Shown here: positions 35,101 through 40,190 of the stretch, in pieces
Position numbering within the stretch: position 1 is the first letter of the stretch
Layout: the number at the start of each line of letters is the position of its first letter
Assembly: GCA_016198745.1 (NCBI GenBank)
Contig: JACQHZ010000406.1
Span: forward strand, 1-40,190
Source of the DNA: Verrucomicrobiota bacterium
GTDB lineage: Bacteria; Verrucomicrobiota; Verrucomicrobiia; JABWAM01
Reading direction: 5' to 3'
Length of the DNA: 40,190 bases
The notes under the pieces: model-generated
Told to the model about the DNA's origin: nothing
Database searches by the model: none
The model's input: only the letters and a program-made list of their open reading frames with translations
Position numbers and translations under genes: made by a program

Positions 35101-35709
35101 GTCGTGAAAGACCTGGTAGAGATTCTCTTTACCGCCAACCGCTACTGCGGTTACAGCTCCGCATTTCGTCGGATCCGCCTTGAGGCGTACGATGTGCCCC
35201 ACGGGGAACTTGGAGACGGCTGGATTCTGTTCTGTCCGCGATTGTTCGGGGGCACTGTTAGTCGGCCCGCCAAGGAATGCCTTTTTCGACGCCTGGACTT
35301 GGCCGATGAGCGGATCGGCGGGGGCGAAGATCGAAATAAAGCGCTGAACTGTGTCGAGGTCGCGATAGACGTCCTCCGGCGACGGATCAGTCACCCCGGC
35401 ATGAGCCCAACGATTGCGGACCGTCTGTGTTTCCTTTACGTAGTTCCGGGCATCGTAGGGCCATCTGTAATGATCGGCTAATTCGTGCCAATTCTGGTCG
35501 GTGACGCGAAGCAGCGCCGAGAGATCAAGGTCGTCGAGCCTCAACATCTGGCGGCGCTCGGCATGCTGCCGTTGCTGGAAAGAGAGCTTCGCCATTACCA
35601 GATCTTGCCACCATGACTGCGAAAGACCTGGCAGGAGTTGCTTCAAGGCGCGGCAGAGGAAATTTGCCACACCCCCGAGCAGTGTTGTCATTTCCTGATT
35701 CGTATTCAT
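32161..35709 (-). CDS. HEPN (Swt1-type)-SNF2 helicase
   Basis: 1182 residues. Residues about 1-135 are a Swt1-like HEPN domain (LDLSALLRVTDQNWHELADH, RNYVKETQTVRNRWAHAG) with the RX4H motif Arg98-His103 that is the ribonuclease site in active HEPN proteins. Residues 168-215 look like an SH3/tudor-like strand-rich module (VGHIVRLKAD, YQVFHDGKVASFYESQLLP). The SNF2 core has Walker A DSVGVGKT (282-289), DEAH at 397-400, TATP at 427-430, SSFRHTLTYL, and motifs V-VI (GCEGLDYQFCDCIVNYDIPW, RIDQRIGRIDRWGQQ) at about 745-790. The C-terminal 350 residues are helical and unassigned. This DrmD-like layout resembles antiphage helicases. GGAG lies 8 bases upstream of ATG 35709. Confidence 0.9.
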   Translation of the reverse strand: MNTNQEMTTLLGGVANFLCRALKQLLPGLSQSWWQDLVMAKLSFQQRQHAERRQMLRLDDLDLSALLRVTDQNWHELADHYRWPYDARNYVKETQTVRNRWAHAGVTDPSPEDVYRDLDTVQRFISIFAPADPLIGQVQASKKAFLGGPTNSAPEQSRTEQNPAVSKFPVGHIVRLKADPTKCGAVTAVAVGGKENLYQVFHDGKVASFYESQLLPQDTTCATTTVIPLDAFRARLTALQLLHPSISNLYSLHAARIDVVPYQFRPVWKFIQSDRPRLLIADSVGVGKTIEAGLILRELQARRDIRRVLIACPRPLVTEEKWRREMKRFDERFEHLDGPKLRFCISETDLDGEWPQQYEKVIIPFSLLTNDILHGQGKRKGLIQLDPPPQFDLVIVDEAHHIRNTETQMHQAIRFFCDNAEAVVFLTATPIQLSDHDLFVLLNTLRPDVIIDEAGYTAITEPNVHINEAVLIARKGTPGWTEEARAALLRASETPWGKTVLQRDPCFQDVFDSLRDFGQDRSARVEAIRIIERQHTLSGVMNRTLRRDIGEFTQRKPETVSVDFTPEQRRLHDAVLAAQASIYATLHGDRSVNFLLTTIRRQTASCIYGLAPLLRGILSRRMDELEWDEVSELSDEAEDVEGGVLRIKSLVDKALRLAEQLDPNPDRDPKFTALRKILDQKQLLPNNKIMLFSSFRHTLTYLHNALVAGDYRVGLIHGGVNDEARMALRSRFEKDRTDPEALDVLLFSEIGCEGLDYQFCDCIVNYDIPWNPMRIDQRIGRIDRWGQQSEAVAIYNLITPCTIDAEIYERCLMRIGVFERALGANEAILGKITQEITSVAENLSLTEKERRERLDQLADNSIRLVKEQQDLESRQTEIFGLRVPQDQFREDMEKATSYWLSAQSLERLAVLYLRSHTGKDDSPLLGEGPKKLLRLSRATRDALLQDFNALQNRTCTLAREWELWLKGNDPHLAVTFDPAFASEDRKTCLITPVHRLVLQSARTMAALEHGTIVTAIQVNTDAVPPGDYPFAIYQWQYHGIRNDVEFQPVAAEPRLTEQFFFLMPTAQGIDIAANPVNDEMHAQLEHQHYRVWSDARAQHIEQTMRVAGFRRGSLETSHKARMAILDAQLTRAENDRIRIMKTAQKANAQADYERRLKEIEEATSRSDITAQPVGWGIIRVRG

Positions 35710-36155
35710 CCGGCGACTCCAAGGATCAAGCTATACTTCAAACGGATAATAATGTGATATTTATGAACGCTTGAAAGTTCCACATTAACGACTTAGTCAG
35801 CTCCCAAATCACTCGTCAATAAATATTACAATCTAAACCGTTTTTAGTATATCTTCATGGAATTGGGAAACCGGGTCATCATCTTTTGCCGCCTTGTTTT
35901 CGTCCCCACGCATGGCCCCATTGTCTTCCATTTGGGGTGGGAAATCAAAGCCCAAAACCCGCTTGCAAAGCCTGGCCGCCTTTTTCAGAACTCGCGGTTC
36001 ATCTCCGCTTCCTTCCCAGGCTGATGATCTCGTTTCAGGAGCAACCGTCGAACGCGGATTTTTCGGTCCCCGAAGCGGCGTCACCGTCCGCCGATGTTCC
36101 GCCATAAGACGTGGCCGATCTGACCAGCCGATTTGCTCGCCGGATTGTGTATGAG
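35710..36155. other. AT-rich intergenic region upstream of the helicase operon
   Basis: The part nearest the helicase (35710-35850) is strikingly AT-rich. On the minus strand it carries TATTAT within CACATTATTATCC, a likely -10, with no good -35. The rest, 35833-36105, is an open minus frame of 90 codons (MAEHRRTV... to ...EDILKTV) with a lysine/acid-rich C-terminal half. It has no Shine-Dalgarno and no family resemblance and may be chance or a decayed small gene. Nothing else is seen. Confidence 0.4.
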
Positions 36156-36836
36156 CTATGAGGGTAAAGTGGGGCGTCTGGGAAACGGATTGGGACAAAC
36201 TGACTGCAAACCGTCAATGTGTTCAAAAAGCGATGGCGAAATGGGGTTCCACAGAGGGTCGAGCACAAAATCAATGCCCTCGCGACGGGCAAGCCGTGCA
36301 GCGGAAACAAAATCGCTGTCACCGGAAATGAGAATGACCTTGTCTGCGAGCTTTTTGTAAGCGAGCGAAGCAATATCAATCCCGATTTTGATATCAACGC
36401 CTTTTTGCTTCATATCGTATTGCACATGCTCTTCCTTGAGATCCACAAGGTTCATTTTCCCTCCCAACAACAACTTCATCTGCTCTTTACGAATCAGCCA
36501 TCTCTGGCCATCTTGGAGGTGCCCCAGTCGCAGGGCCACTTTGCGAAGTTTCTTGAGTTCTTCGAAAAACTCGAGTCGAAATTTTGTTTGCGGCGTTTTG
36601 GAAAAATCAATCACGCGATTCGTGATGGGATTGTGAACCTTTTTGATGAGAGGGGGGCAGTCATAGTAGAAAATGCGATAGAGAATGTCCTCCCTTCCGT
36701 TGTCCCTGTTCAGATGGCGAAAAGCCATACTGTGCAGTTCCTTTGCAACGGTTTTTGGATCGTAGGGTCTCCCTGGATAAATCTTGGGATATCTTTTGAG
36801 GAAGAACCCGCCATCAATCAGGATTGCTGTTCGCAT
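36156..36836 (-). CDS. NYN-domain (LabA/DUF88-type) putative ribonuclease
   Basis: 226 residues from ATG 36836, where the family N-terminus MRTAILIDGGFFLKRYPKIY begins. A GTG at 36866 is also in frame but would lie inside a terminator-like hairpin. NYN domains are PIN-like metal-dependent nucleases. Asp8 in ILIDGG, the KKGVDIKIGIDIASLAYKKL block, and the Asp pair in ILISGDSDFVSAARLARREG give the acidic site, and SLFEHIDGL closes the fold. YRIFYYDCPPLIKKV is typical of the LabA/DUF88 group. It lies upstream of the HEPN-helicase operon on the same strand with a 450-base gap, so a shared defence role is possible but unproven. Confidence 0.85.
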   Translation of the reverse strand: MRTAILIDGGFFLKRYPKIYPGRPYDPKTVAKELHSMAFRHLNRDNGREDILYRIFYYDCPPLIKKVHNPITNRVIDFSKTPQTKFRLEFFEELKKLRKVALRLGHLQDGQRWLIRKEQMKLLLGGKMNLVDLKEEHVQYDMKQKGVDIKIGIDIASLAYKKLADKVILISGDSDFVSAARLARREGIDFVLDPLWNPISPSLFEHIDGLQSVCPNPFPRRPTLPS

Positions 36837-36839
36837 GGG

Positions 36840-36904
36840 AAAAAAAATGCTCTTGGGCTCGGCCACTCCGCTAAAAAAGCATGGAGTGGCTTACTGCCAA
36901 GAGC
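36840..36904 (-). terminator. Nested hairpin plus U8 tract directly before the NYN start codon
   Basis: On the minus strand GCTCTTGG (36904-36897) and GCCACTCC (36890-36883) pair with GGAGTGGC (36869-36862) and CCAAGAGC (36856-36849), two stacked perfect 8-bp stems. Then come A, eight U (36847-36840), CCC and the ATG at 36836. It has all marks of an intrinsic terminator and may end transcripts from the antiporter region, or attenuate NYN expression, since the promoter at 36917-36945 lies upstream of it. Confidence 0.7.
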
Positions 36905-36916
36905 GCAATTTAAATT

Positions 36917-36945
36917 ACCCTAGACCAGTTCTTCTATTTCGTCAA
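36917..36945 (-). promoter_or_regulatory. Putative promoter upstream of the NYN leader hairpin
   Basis: TTGACG (36945-36940) and TAGGGT (36922-36917) are separated by exactly 17 bases on the minus strand. Transcription would begin near 36910, so the nested hairpin at 36849-36904 would be the first thing transcribed. Confidence 0.45.
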
Positions 36946-36977
36946 CCCCCCTTTTGTCTGCATGATTTCTCCCAGGT

Positions 36978-37506
36978 TTAATGTTCTTCAAAAGAGGGAT
37001 GCATGACGGCCGCCACCGGCGCCTTGCCTGTAAAGATCAGCGCCACGGCCGAGGACAAGATGATGAAGCTGATCAAGATGCTGAAGTATTGTGCATTGAT
37101 GATTCCATGAGTCAGGCCGTACGTCGAGGCAATCGTGCCAAAGGTGAGCCGCGCGTTCAGGAGAAACGATGCATAACGCGTGTGCTCCTTGAAGTAAGGT
37201 TTTCCAAGCAGATAGATTCCAACGAACTTCGCCCCAAACGCGATCACGAGCAATGTCCCGAGCCAGAAAGATCAGGAGGAGCGAGCCGAACTCCGCAAAA
37301 TGGTTGAGCCATTCGTTGGGTTTGATCCCGAGAAAATTCCCGGCAACGACCCCCGCGCCAATCTCGAAAATCGCAACCGCAATGCCAAAGCGAAAGCCGA
37401 TCATGGCCGCTGCCAGAACGAACACCCCCATGATCAGGTTGTCGTTCGATGAGGCGATGTGTTCAATCGCCGCGATTCCGCCGCCGGTCCATGGATGATT
37501 GAGCAT
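36978..37506 (-). pseudogene. CPA2-type cation/proton antiporter with middle deleted
   Basis: From ATG 37506 (GGGAG 6 bases upstream) the frame encodes NDNLIMGVFVLAAAMIGFRF, GIAVAIFEIGAGVVAGNFLG and HFAEFGSLLLIFLA, the first three helices of a KefB/NhaS-type antiporter. At about 37255-37265 coding moves to another frame, whose MLVIAFGAKFVGIYLLGKPY, ARLTFGTIASTYGLTHGIIN and YFSILISFIILSSAVALIF are the last helices, ending at the TAA at 36978. About 200 residues, with the ion-binding core, are missing. The product cannot transport. Its leader RNA still looks intact. Confidence 0.72.
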
Positions 37507-37546
37507 AAAAAACTCCCGCCTTTGCATTTTTGCAATGGTAGGAGTT
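37507..37546 (-). terminator. Intrinsic terminator abutting the antiporter start codon
   Basis: AACUCCUACCAUUGCA (37546-37531) pairs with UGCAAAGGCGGGAGUU (37526-37511) around an AAAA loop: 13 Watson-Crick pairs, one G-U, two mismatches. The stem's last UU plus UUUU run into the AUG at 37506. The Shine-Dalgarno GGGAG is inside the 3' arm, so folding blocks both elongation and translation. It also ends the folP transcript. Confidence 0.75.
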
Positions 37547-37618
37547 ATCAGCCTGGATCAGGCAATTCACCCGCGCGGGAAGGCAAACTCCATTGCCCGG
37601 TTTTCCAAATACCATAGC
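37532..37618 (-). promoter_or_regulatory. Candidate riboswitch aptamer upstream of the antiporter
   Basis: On the minus strand GCTATGGTA (37618-37610) can pair with TACCATTGC (37540-37532), one mismatch, as an outer P1 stem. Inside it GGGCAAT (37598-37592) pairs with ATTGCC (37566-37561), and GGAGTT (37591-37586), in that stem's loop, pairs with AACTCC (37546-37541) outside it, giving an H-type pseudoknot. CCCGCGCGGG forms a small hairpin in between. The 3' strands of P1 and the pseudoknot are the 5' arm of the terminator, so the two folds exclude each other and ligand binding should switch expression on. Na+, Li+ or c-di-AMP classes are conceivable for an antiporter; I cannot match a known consensus. 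Confidence 0.55.
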
Positions 37619-37725
37619 GACCACGACGCGCTGCGCAAGCGCAATCCGTCCATTTGCGGAGAATCCGATGGAGGGAAAGAAGCCCCCGATCCGCGACCGG
37701 TATTTCGTCCGGAAAAGAATGCGGG

Positions 37726-38595
37726 TCATACCGGCCCGCCTCCTGAATCGCCGGAATGGCGGATGGCCATCGCGGTCGCCAGCGCGCGTCGGGTTGCAGA
37801 GATGTCGTGCGTGCGGATCATCTGTGCGCCTTGCAGACAGGCCCACATTTCCGCGGCAAGCGTTCCCGGACCGCGCGTCCCGATCTCGCCGCCCAGGAAT
37901 GATTTGCGCGAGACGCCGACCATCAAGGGGTGCTCCAGGGGCGGCTGGCCGGTGAAAGCGAACGTGAATTCCTCCAGGTGTCGGAGAAGCGTCAGGTTTT
38001 GCTCGCGCGTCTTGGCGAAGCCGATGCCGGGGTCCAGGGCGATCCGACGGGGCGAAATGCCGGCTGCAAGAGCCGTCTCCCGACGCTGAAGAAGCTCATC
38101 CTTCACCTCCTTTACCACATCCCGGTAGTTGCAGAGAGTTTGCATCATGGCAGGCGTTCCCCGGCTGTGCATCAGGATCAACCCCGCTTTGGACGAGGCA
38201 ATCACCTCCGCCATGCGCGCGTCTGCGGTCAGGCCACTGATGTCATTCACGATCGCGGCGCCCTCAGCCAGCGCCGCATCCGCAACTGCGGCCTTGGTTG
38301 TGTCAATGGAGATGGCGATGCGCAATCGCCTTCGCAACAGGCGGATCACCGGCAACACGCGGCCCATTTCCTCGGCGACGGATACCGCGGCGGCGCCGGG
38401 CCGCGTGGATTCGCCGCCCACGTCCACGCCGGCGGCGCCGTCGCGCTCCAGTTCGAGGGCTCGCGCCAGAGCCGATTCCGGCGAAAAAAACTGTCCGCCG
38501 TCGGAGAAGGAATCGGGGGTGACATTCAATATCCCGAACAAAACGCATTGCCCGGTTGCAAACTCAAACTGGCCGTCCTTGAATTCGAAACGCAT
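37726..38595 (-). CDS. folP: Dihydropteroate synthase
   Basis: 289 residues. Condenses 6-hydroxymethyl-7,8-dihydropterin diphosphate with p-aminobenzoate in folate synthesis; sulfonamide target, cytosolic. All family blocks are present: LFGILNVTPDSFSDGG (19-34), DVGGESTRPGA (58-68), IVNDISGLTAD, LILMHSRGTPAMM, IALDPGIGFAKT, PLMVGVSRKSFLG and the terminal IRTHDI. It lies 60 bases after der on the same strand. Its TGA at 37726-37728 overlaps an ATG (ATGA) opening an 80-codon frame without family resemblance, which crosses the riboswitch-like leader and is probably not a gene. Confidence 0.96.
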   Translation of the reverse strand: MRFEFKDGQFEFATGQCVLFGILNVTPDSFSDGGQFFSPESALARALELERDGAAGVDVGGESTRPGAAAVSVAEEMGRVLPVIRLLRRRLRIAISIDTTKAAVADAALAEGAAIVNDISGLTADARMAEVIASSKAGLILMHSRGTPAMMQTLCNYRDVVKEVKDELLQRRETALAAGISPRRIALDPGIGFAKTREQNLTLLRHLEEFTFAFTGQPPLEHPLMVGVSRKSFLGGEIGTRGPGTLAAEMWACLQGAQMIRTHDISATRRALATAMAIRHSGDSGGGPV

Positions 38596-38655
38596 CGGAC
38601 GAAGCTACCGACGATTCCGATTGCCTGCAAGTTGCAAGCGCGGGCCGCGCGGCCT

Positions 38656-40140
38656 TCAGCAATCCGGCGCGGCGGATTCGGCGCGTTCCCGCAATCGGAA
38701 GATGATCGGGCAACCTTCCATCGGTTGTGCCCGCCGCAATTGGTTCATGAGGTAGCGCGCGTAATTCTCCATCCAGAGACGTCGGCGATTGACGAAGACC
38801 ACGAAGGTCGGCGCGGGCGCGCCCGCTTTTTGAGTGACATAGTAAATCTTCAATCGCCTGCCCTCGTTCATGGGCGGCTGGACGCGCTCCTGAGCGCGTT
38901 CAAAAATGCGATTCAACACGCCGGTGGTGAACATGACATTTCGAGACTGGTTGACGCGCTCGATTTTTTCCCAGATCGCCAGGGCGTGGTATCCCTGGAG
39001 CGCGGAGATGAACATCAGCGGCGCGTAATCCAGAAAGGGCATCTGCGCGCGCAAGGCCTTTTCGTATTCGGAACGGGAAACCCCGCGTCGTTTTCTTGCC
39101 GGCGTCCGATTCCCGCCGGCCGATGCGGGCGCCCTTTTCTCGATGGTCTCATTCAAATCCCATTTGTTGATCAGGAGGATGCAAGGTTTTTCGTGTTTCA
39201 GCGCCATGCTCGCGATCTCCTGATCCTGGCGCGTCGGCCCATCCGGCGCGCTCAACATCAGCAGGACGATGTCGCAGCGCGCGACGCTTTTCTCGGCCCA
39301 GTGACGGCTGTACATCTCCACGTTGGAACGAACCTTGGTACGCGCCCGGATTCCGGCGGTATCGATCAAGACATAATGCCTTCCTCGAAACTCAACCGTC
39401 ATCTCGACGGAATCCCGCGTGGTTCCGGGCGCTTCGCTCACGATCACCCGTTGCGCGCCAAGCAGGCGATTGACCAGGCTCGACTTTCCGACATTCGGAC
39501 GCCCCACAATTGCAATCCGCGGCGCGGGAACCGCGGGTCTGGAATCGCCGGAGCAGCCCTGTCTTTCATTTCCTTGAATTGCTTCCGCTCCATGTTTTGT
39601 GTCCGCCAAGGGACCCGCCGCGGCGGATTCAGAGCGCGCCCCTTCCGCTTTTTCAATGGCTTTCCACAACCGGTCCACCCCTCGGCCGTGCGCCGCTGAG
39701 ACCGTGAACAGCGGTTCCACTCCGAGACGCGAAAATTCTGCAGCGCGGATTTCATGCATCGGGAGGTCGAGTTTGTTGACGACCAGCCACGGCTTTTTGC
39801 CGCTCCGCCGCAACCGGGCGATGATTTCCTCGTCCAGAGGGCGCAGCCCTTCCTGTCCATCCGCCACCAGGAGGATGAGGTCTGCGGACTCGATCGCAAT
39901 TTCCGCCTGCATCCGCACGGCGGCGGCGATTTCCGCCGGCGTAATGTCGCTTTCAAAAAGTCCAATGCCGCCGGTATCGACAAATTCAAACTGCCGGCGG
40001 TTGCGTTCGACGACCGCACTGATCCGGTCGCGGGTGACGCCCGGTTGGTCATGGACAATGGAGATGGTTCTTCCCACGATCCGGTTGAAAAGGGCCGATT
40101 TGCCCACATTGGGCCTTCCCACAATGGCGATTTGAAACAT
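38656..40140 (-). CDS. der: Ribosome-assembly GTPase Der (EngA)
   Basis: 494 residues, slightly longer than most Der proteins. Two tandem GTPase domains act in 50S subunit maturation. Domain 1: GRPNVGKS (8-15), DTGG (55-58), NKLD (122-125). A long charged linker (about 165-207) separates it from domain 2: GRPNVGKS (213-220), DTAG (260-263) and a later NKWD. After NKWD there is an unusual insertion rich in Arg and Lys (KRAPASAGGNRTPARKRRG). The C-terminal KH-like domain ends with LKIYYVTQKAGAPAPTFVVF, VNRRRLWMENYARYLMNQLR. No clear Shine-Dalgarno precedes ATG 40140. It is probably co-transcribed with folP. Confidence 0.96.
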   Translation of the reverse strand: MFQIAIVGRPNVGKSALFNRIVGRTISIVHDQPGVTRDRISAVVERNRRQFEFVDTGGIGLFESDITPAEIAAAVRMQAEIAIESADLILLVADGQEGLRPLDEEIIARLRRSGKKPWLVVNKLDLPMHEIRAAEFSRLGVEPLFTVSAAHGRGVDRLWKAIEKAEGARSESAAAGPLADTKHGAEAIQGNERQGCSGDSRPAVPAPRIAIVGRPNVGKSSLVNRLLGAQRVIVSEAPGTTRDSVEMTVEFRGRHYVLIDTAGIRARTKVRSNVEMYSRHWAEKSVARCDIVLLMLSAPDGPTRQDQEIASMALKHEKPCILLINKWDLNETIEKRAPASAGGNRTPARKRRGVSRSEYEKALRAQMPFLDYAPLMFISALQGYHALAIWEKIERVNQSRNVMFTTGVLNRIFERAQERVQPPMNEGRRLKIYYVTQKAGAPAPTFVVFVNRRRLWMENYARYLMNQLRRAQPMEGCPIIFRLRERAESAAPDC

Positions 40141-40190
40141 GCGGTCATGCTATAGGGAGCGATCCTCATGCCGCAAGGCATTCCACACGG

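Noticed and set aside
35833-36198. 121-codon minus open frame overlapping the NYN gene 3' end
   Set aside because: The first 31 codons are a shadow of NYN; the rest has no start signal or similarity, so it is only mentioned in the gap entry.
37541-37566. TPP-riboswitch-like CCTGATCCAGGCTGATAAC
   Set aside because: Resembles the thi-box string CCTGATCTGGATAATGCCAG only superficially; the other TPP core elements and a thiamine gene are missing.
37463-37729. Open minus frame after folP starting with an ATGA overlap
   Set aside because: It crosses the riboswitch-like leader and terminator, and shows no conserved residues or known neighbour such as cdaA.
1-40190. CRISPR arrays, tRNA or rRNA genes, integrase, insertion sequence transposase
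   Set aside because: No regular spaced repeats, no cloverleaf or rRNA sequence, and no transposase or recombinase motif was recognised on either strand.

Overview
The window is bacterial chromosome of roughly 60% GC. Its gene set points to the PVC group, most likely Verrucomicrobiota or a relative (Lentisphaerota/Kiritimatiellota). The evidence is a prepilin-like protein with an N-terminal cleavage/methylation segment plus an H-X9-DG motif, GntR-LacI hybrid regulators beside glycoside-hydrolase genes, CCACGGAGGACAC-type repeats, and a ClpX-like ATPase without a zinc finger. The lineage call is inference from gene content; there is no rRNA in the window.

Layout. 1-690: a decayed ARPP-1-type gene between inverted copies of a CCACGGAGGACAC repeat. 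860-5370: a PilT/PilU-type motor ATPase (-), then transaldolase, a ClpX-like ATPase and a small cyclic-nucleotide-binding protein (+). 5376-23817: a large carbohydrate locus around two divergent GntR-type regulators. The minus arm is a GntR/solute-binding-protein fusion, a very large secreted glycosidase-like protein and an alpha/alpha-barrel protein, linked by ATGA overlaps; three single-base frame breaks cut the first two genes. The plus arm is a GntR-LacI regulator, an H-X9-DG pseudopilin, a 1207-aa secreted GATase-like/PHP-like protein, a GH36-like protein, an orphan GH95-like N-domain and a GH116 beta-glucosidase. 23854-27084: the housekeeping cluster rpmH-rnpA-yidD-yidC-khpB; dnaA is not in the window. 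27204-28927: gene relics, namely a Gfo/Idh/MocA oxidoreductase fused by deletions to the 3' part of an FGGY sugar kinase, and a RelE-like toxin without a start codon. 28981-35709: two large coupled genes, described next. 36156-37618: an NYN-domain protein and a deleted cation/proton antiporter, each behind a hairpin-plus-U-tract leader that ends at the start codon. 37726-40140: folP and der.

The best candidate for an undescribed system is the pair at 28981-35709. One gene is a SNF2-type helicase with an N-terminal Swt1-like HEPN domain that keeps the RX4H ribonuclease motif. The other is a sacsin-type HSP90-like ATPase ending in a degenerate HNH domain. They are 3 bases apart, look more AT-rich than the flanks, and sit near a RelE relic and an NYN nuclease gene, as in a defence island. 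The second candidate is the leader at 37507-37618. It can fold either as an outer stem plus pseudoknot or as a terminator that uses the same strand, as expected of an ON riboswitch controlling an antiporter. The window also shows repeated gene decay by internal deletion (oxidoreductase/kinase, antiporter, ARPP-1, RelE).
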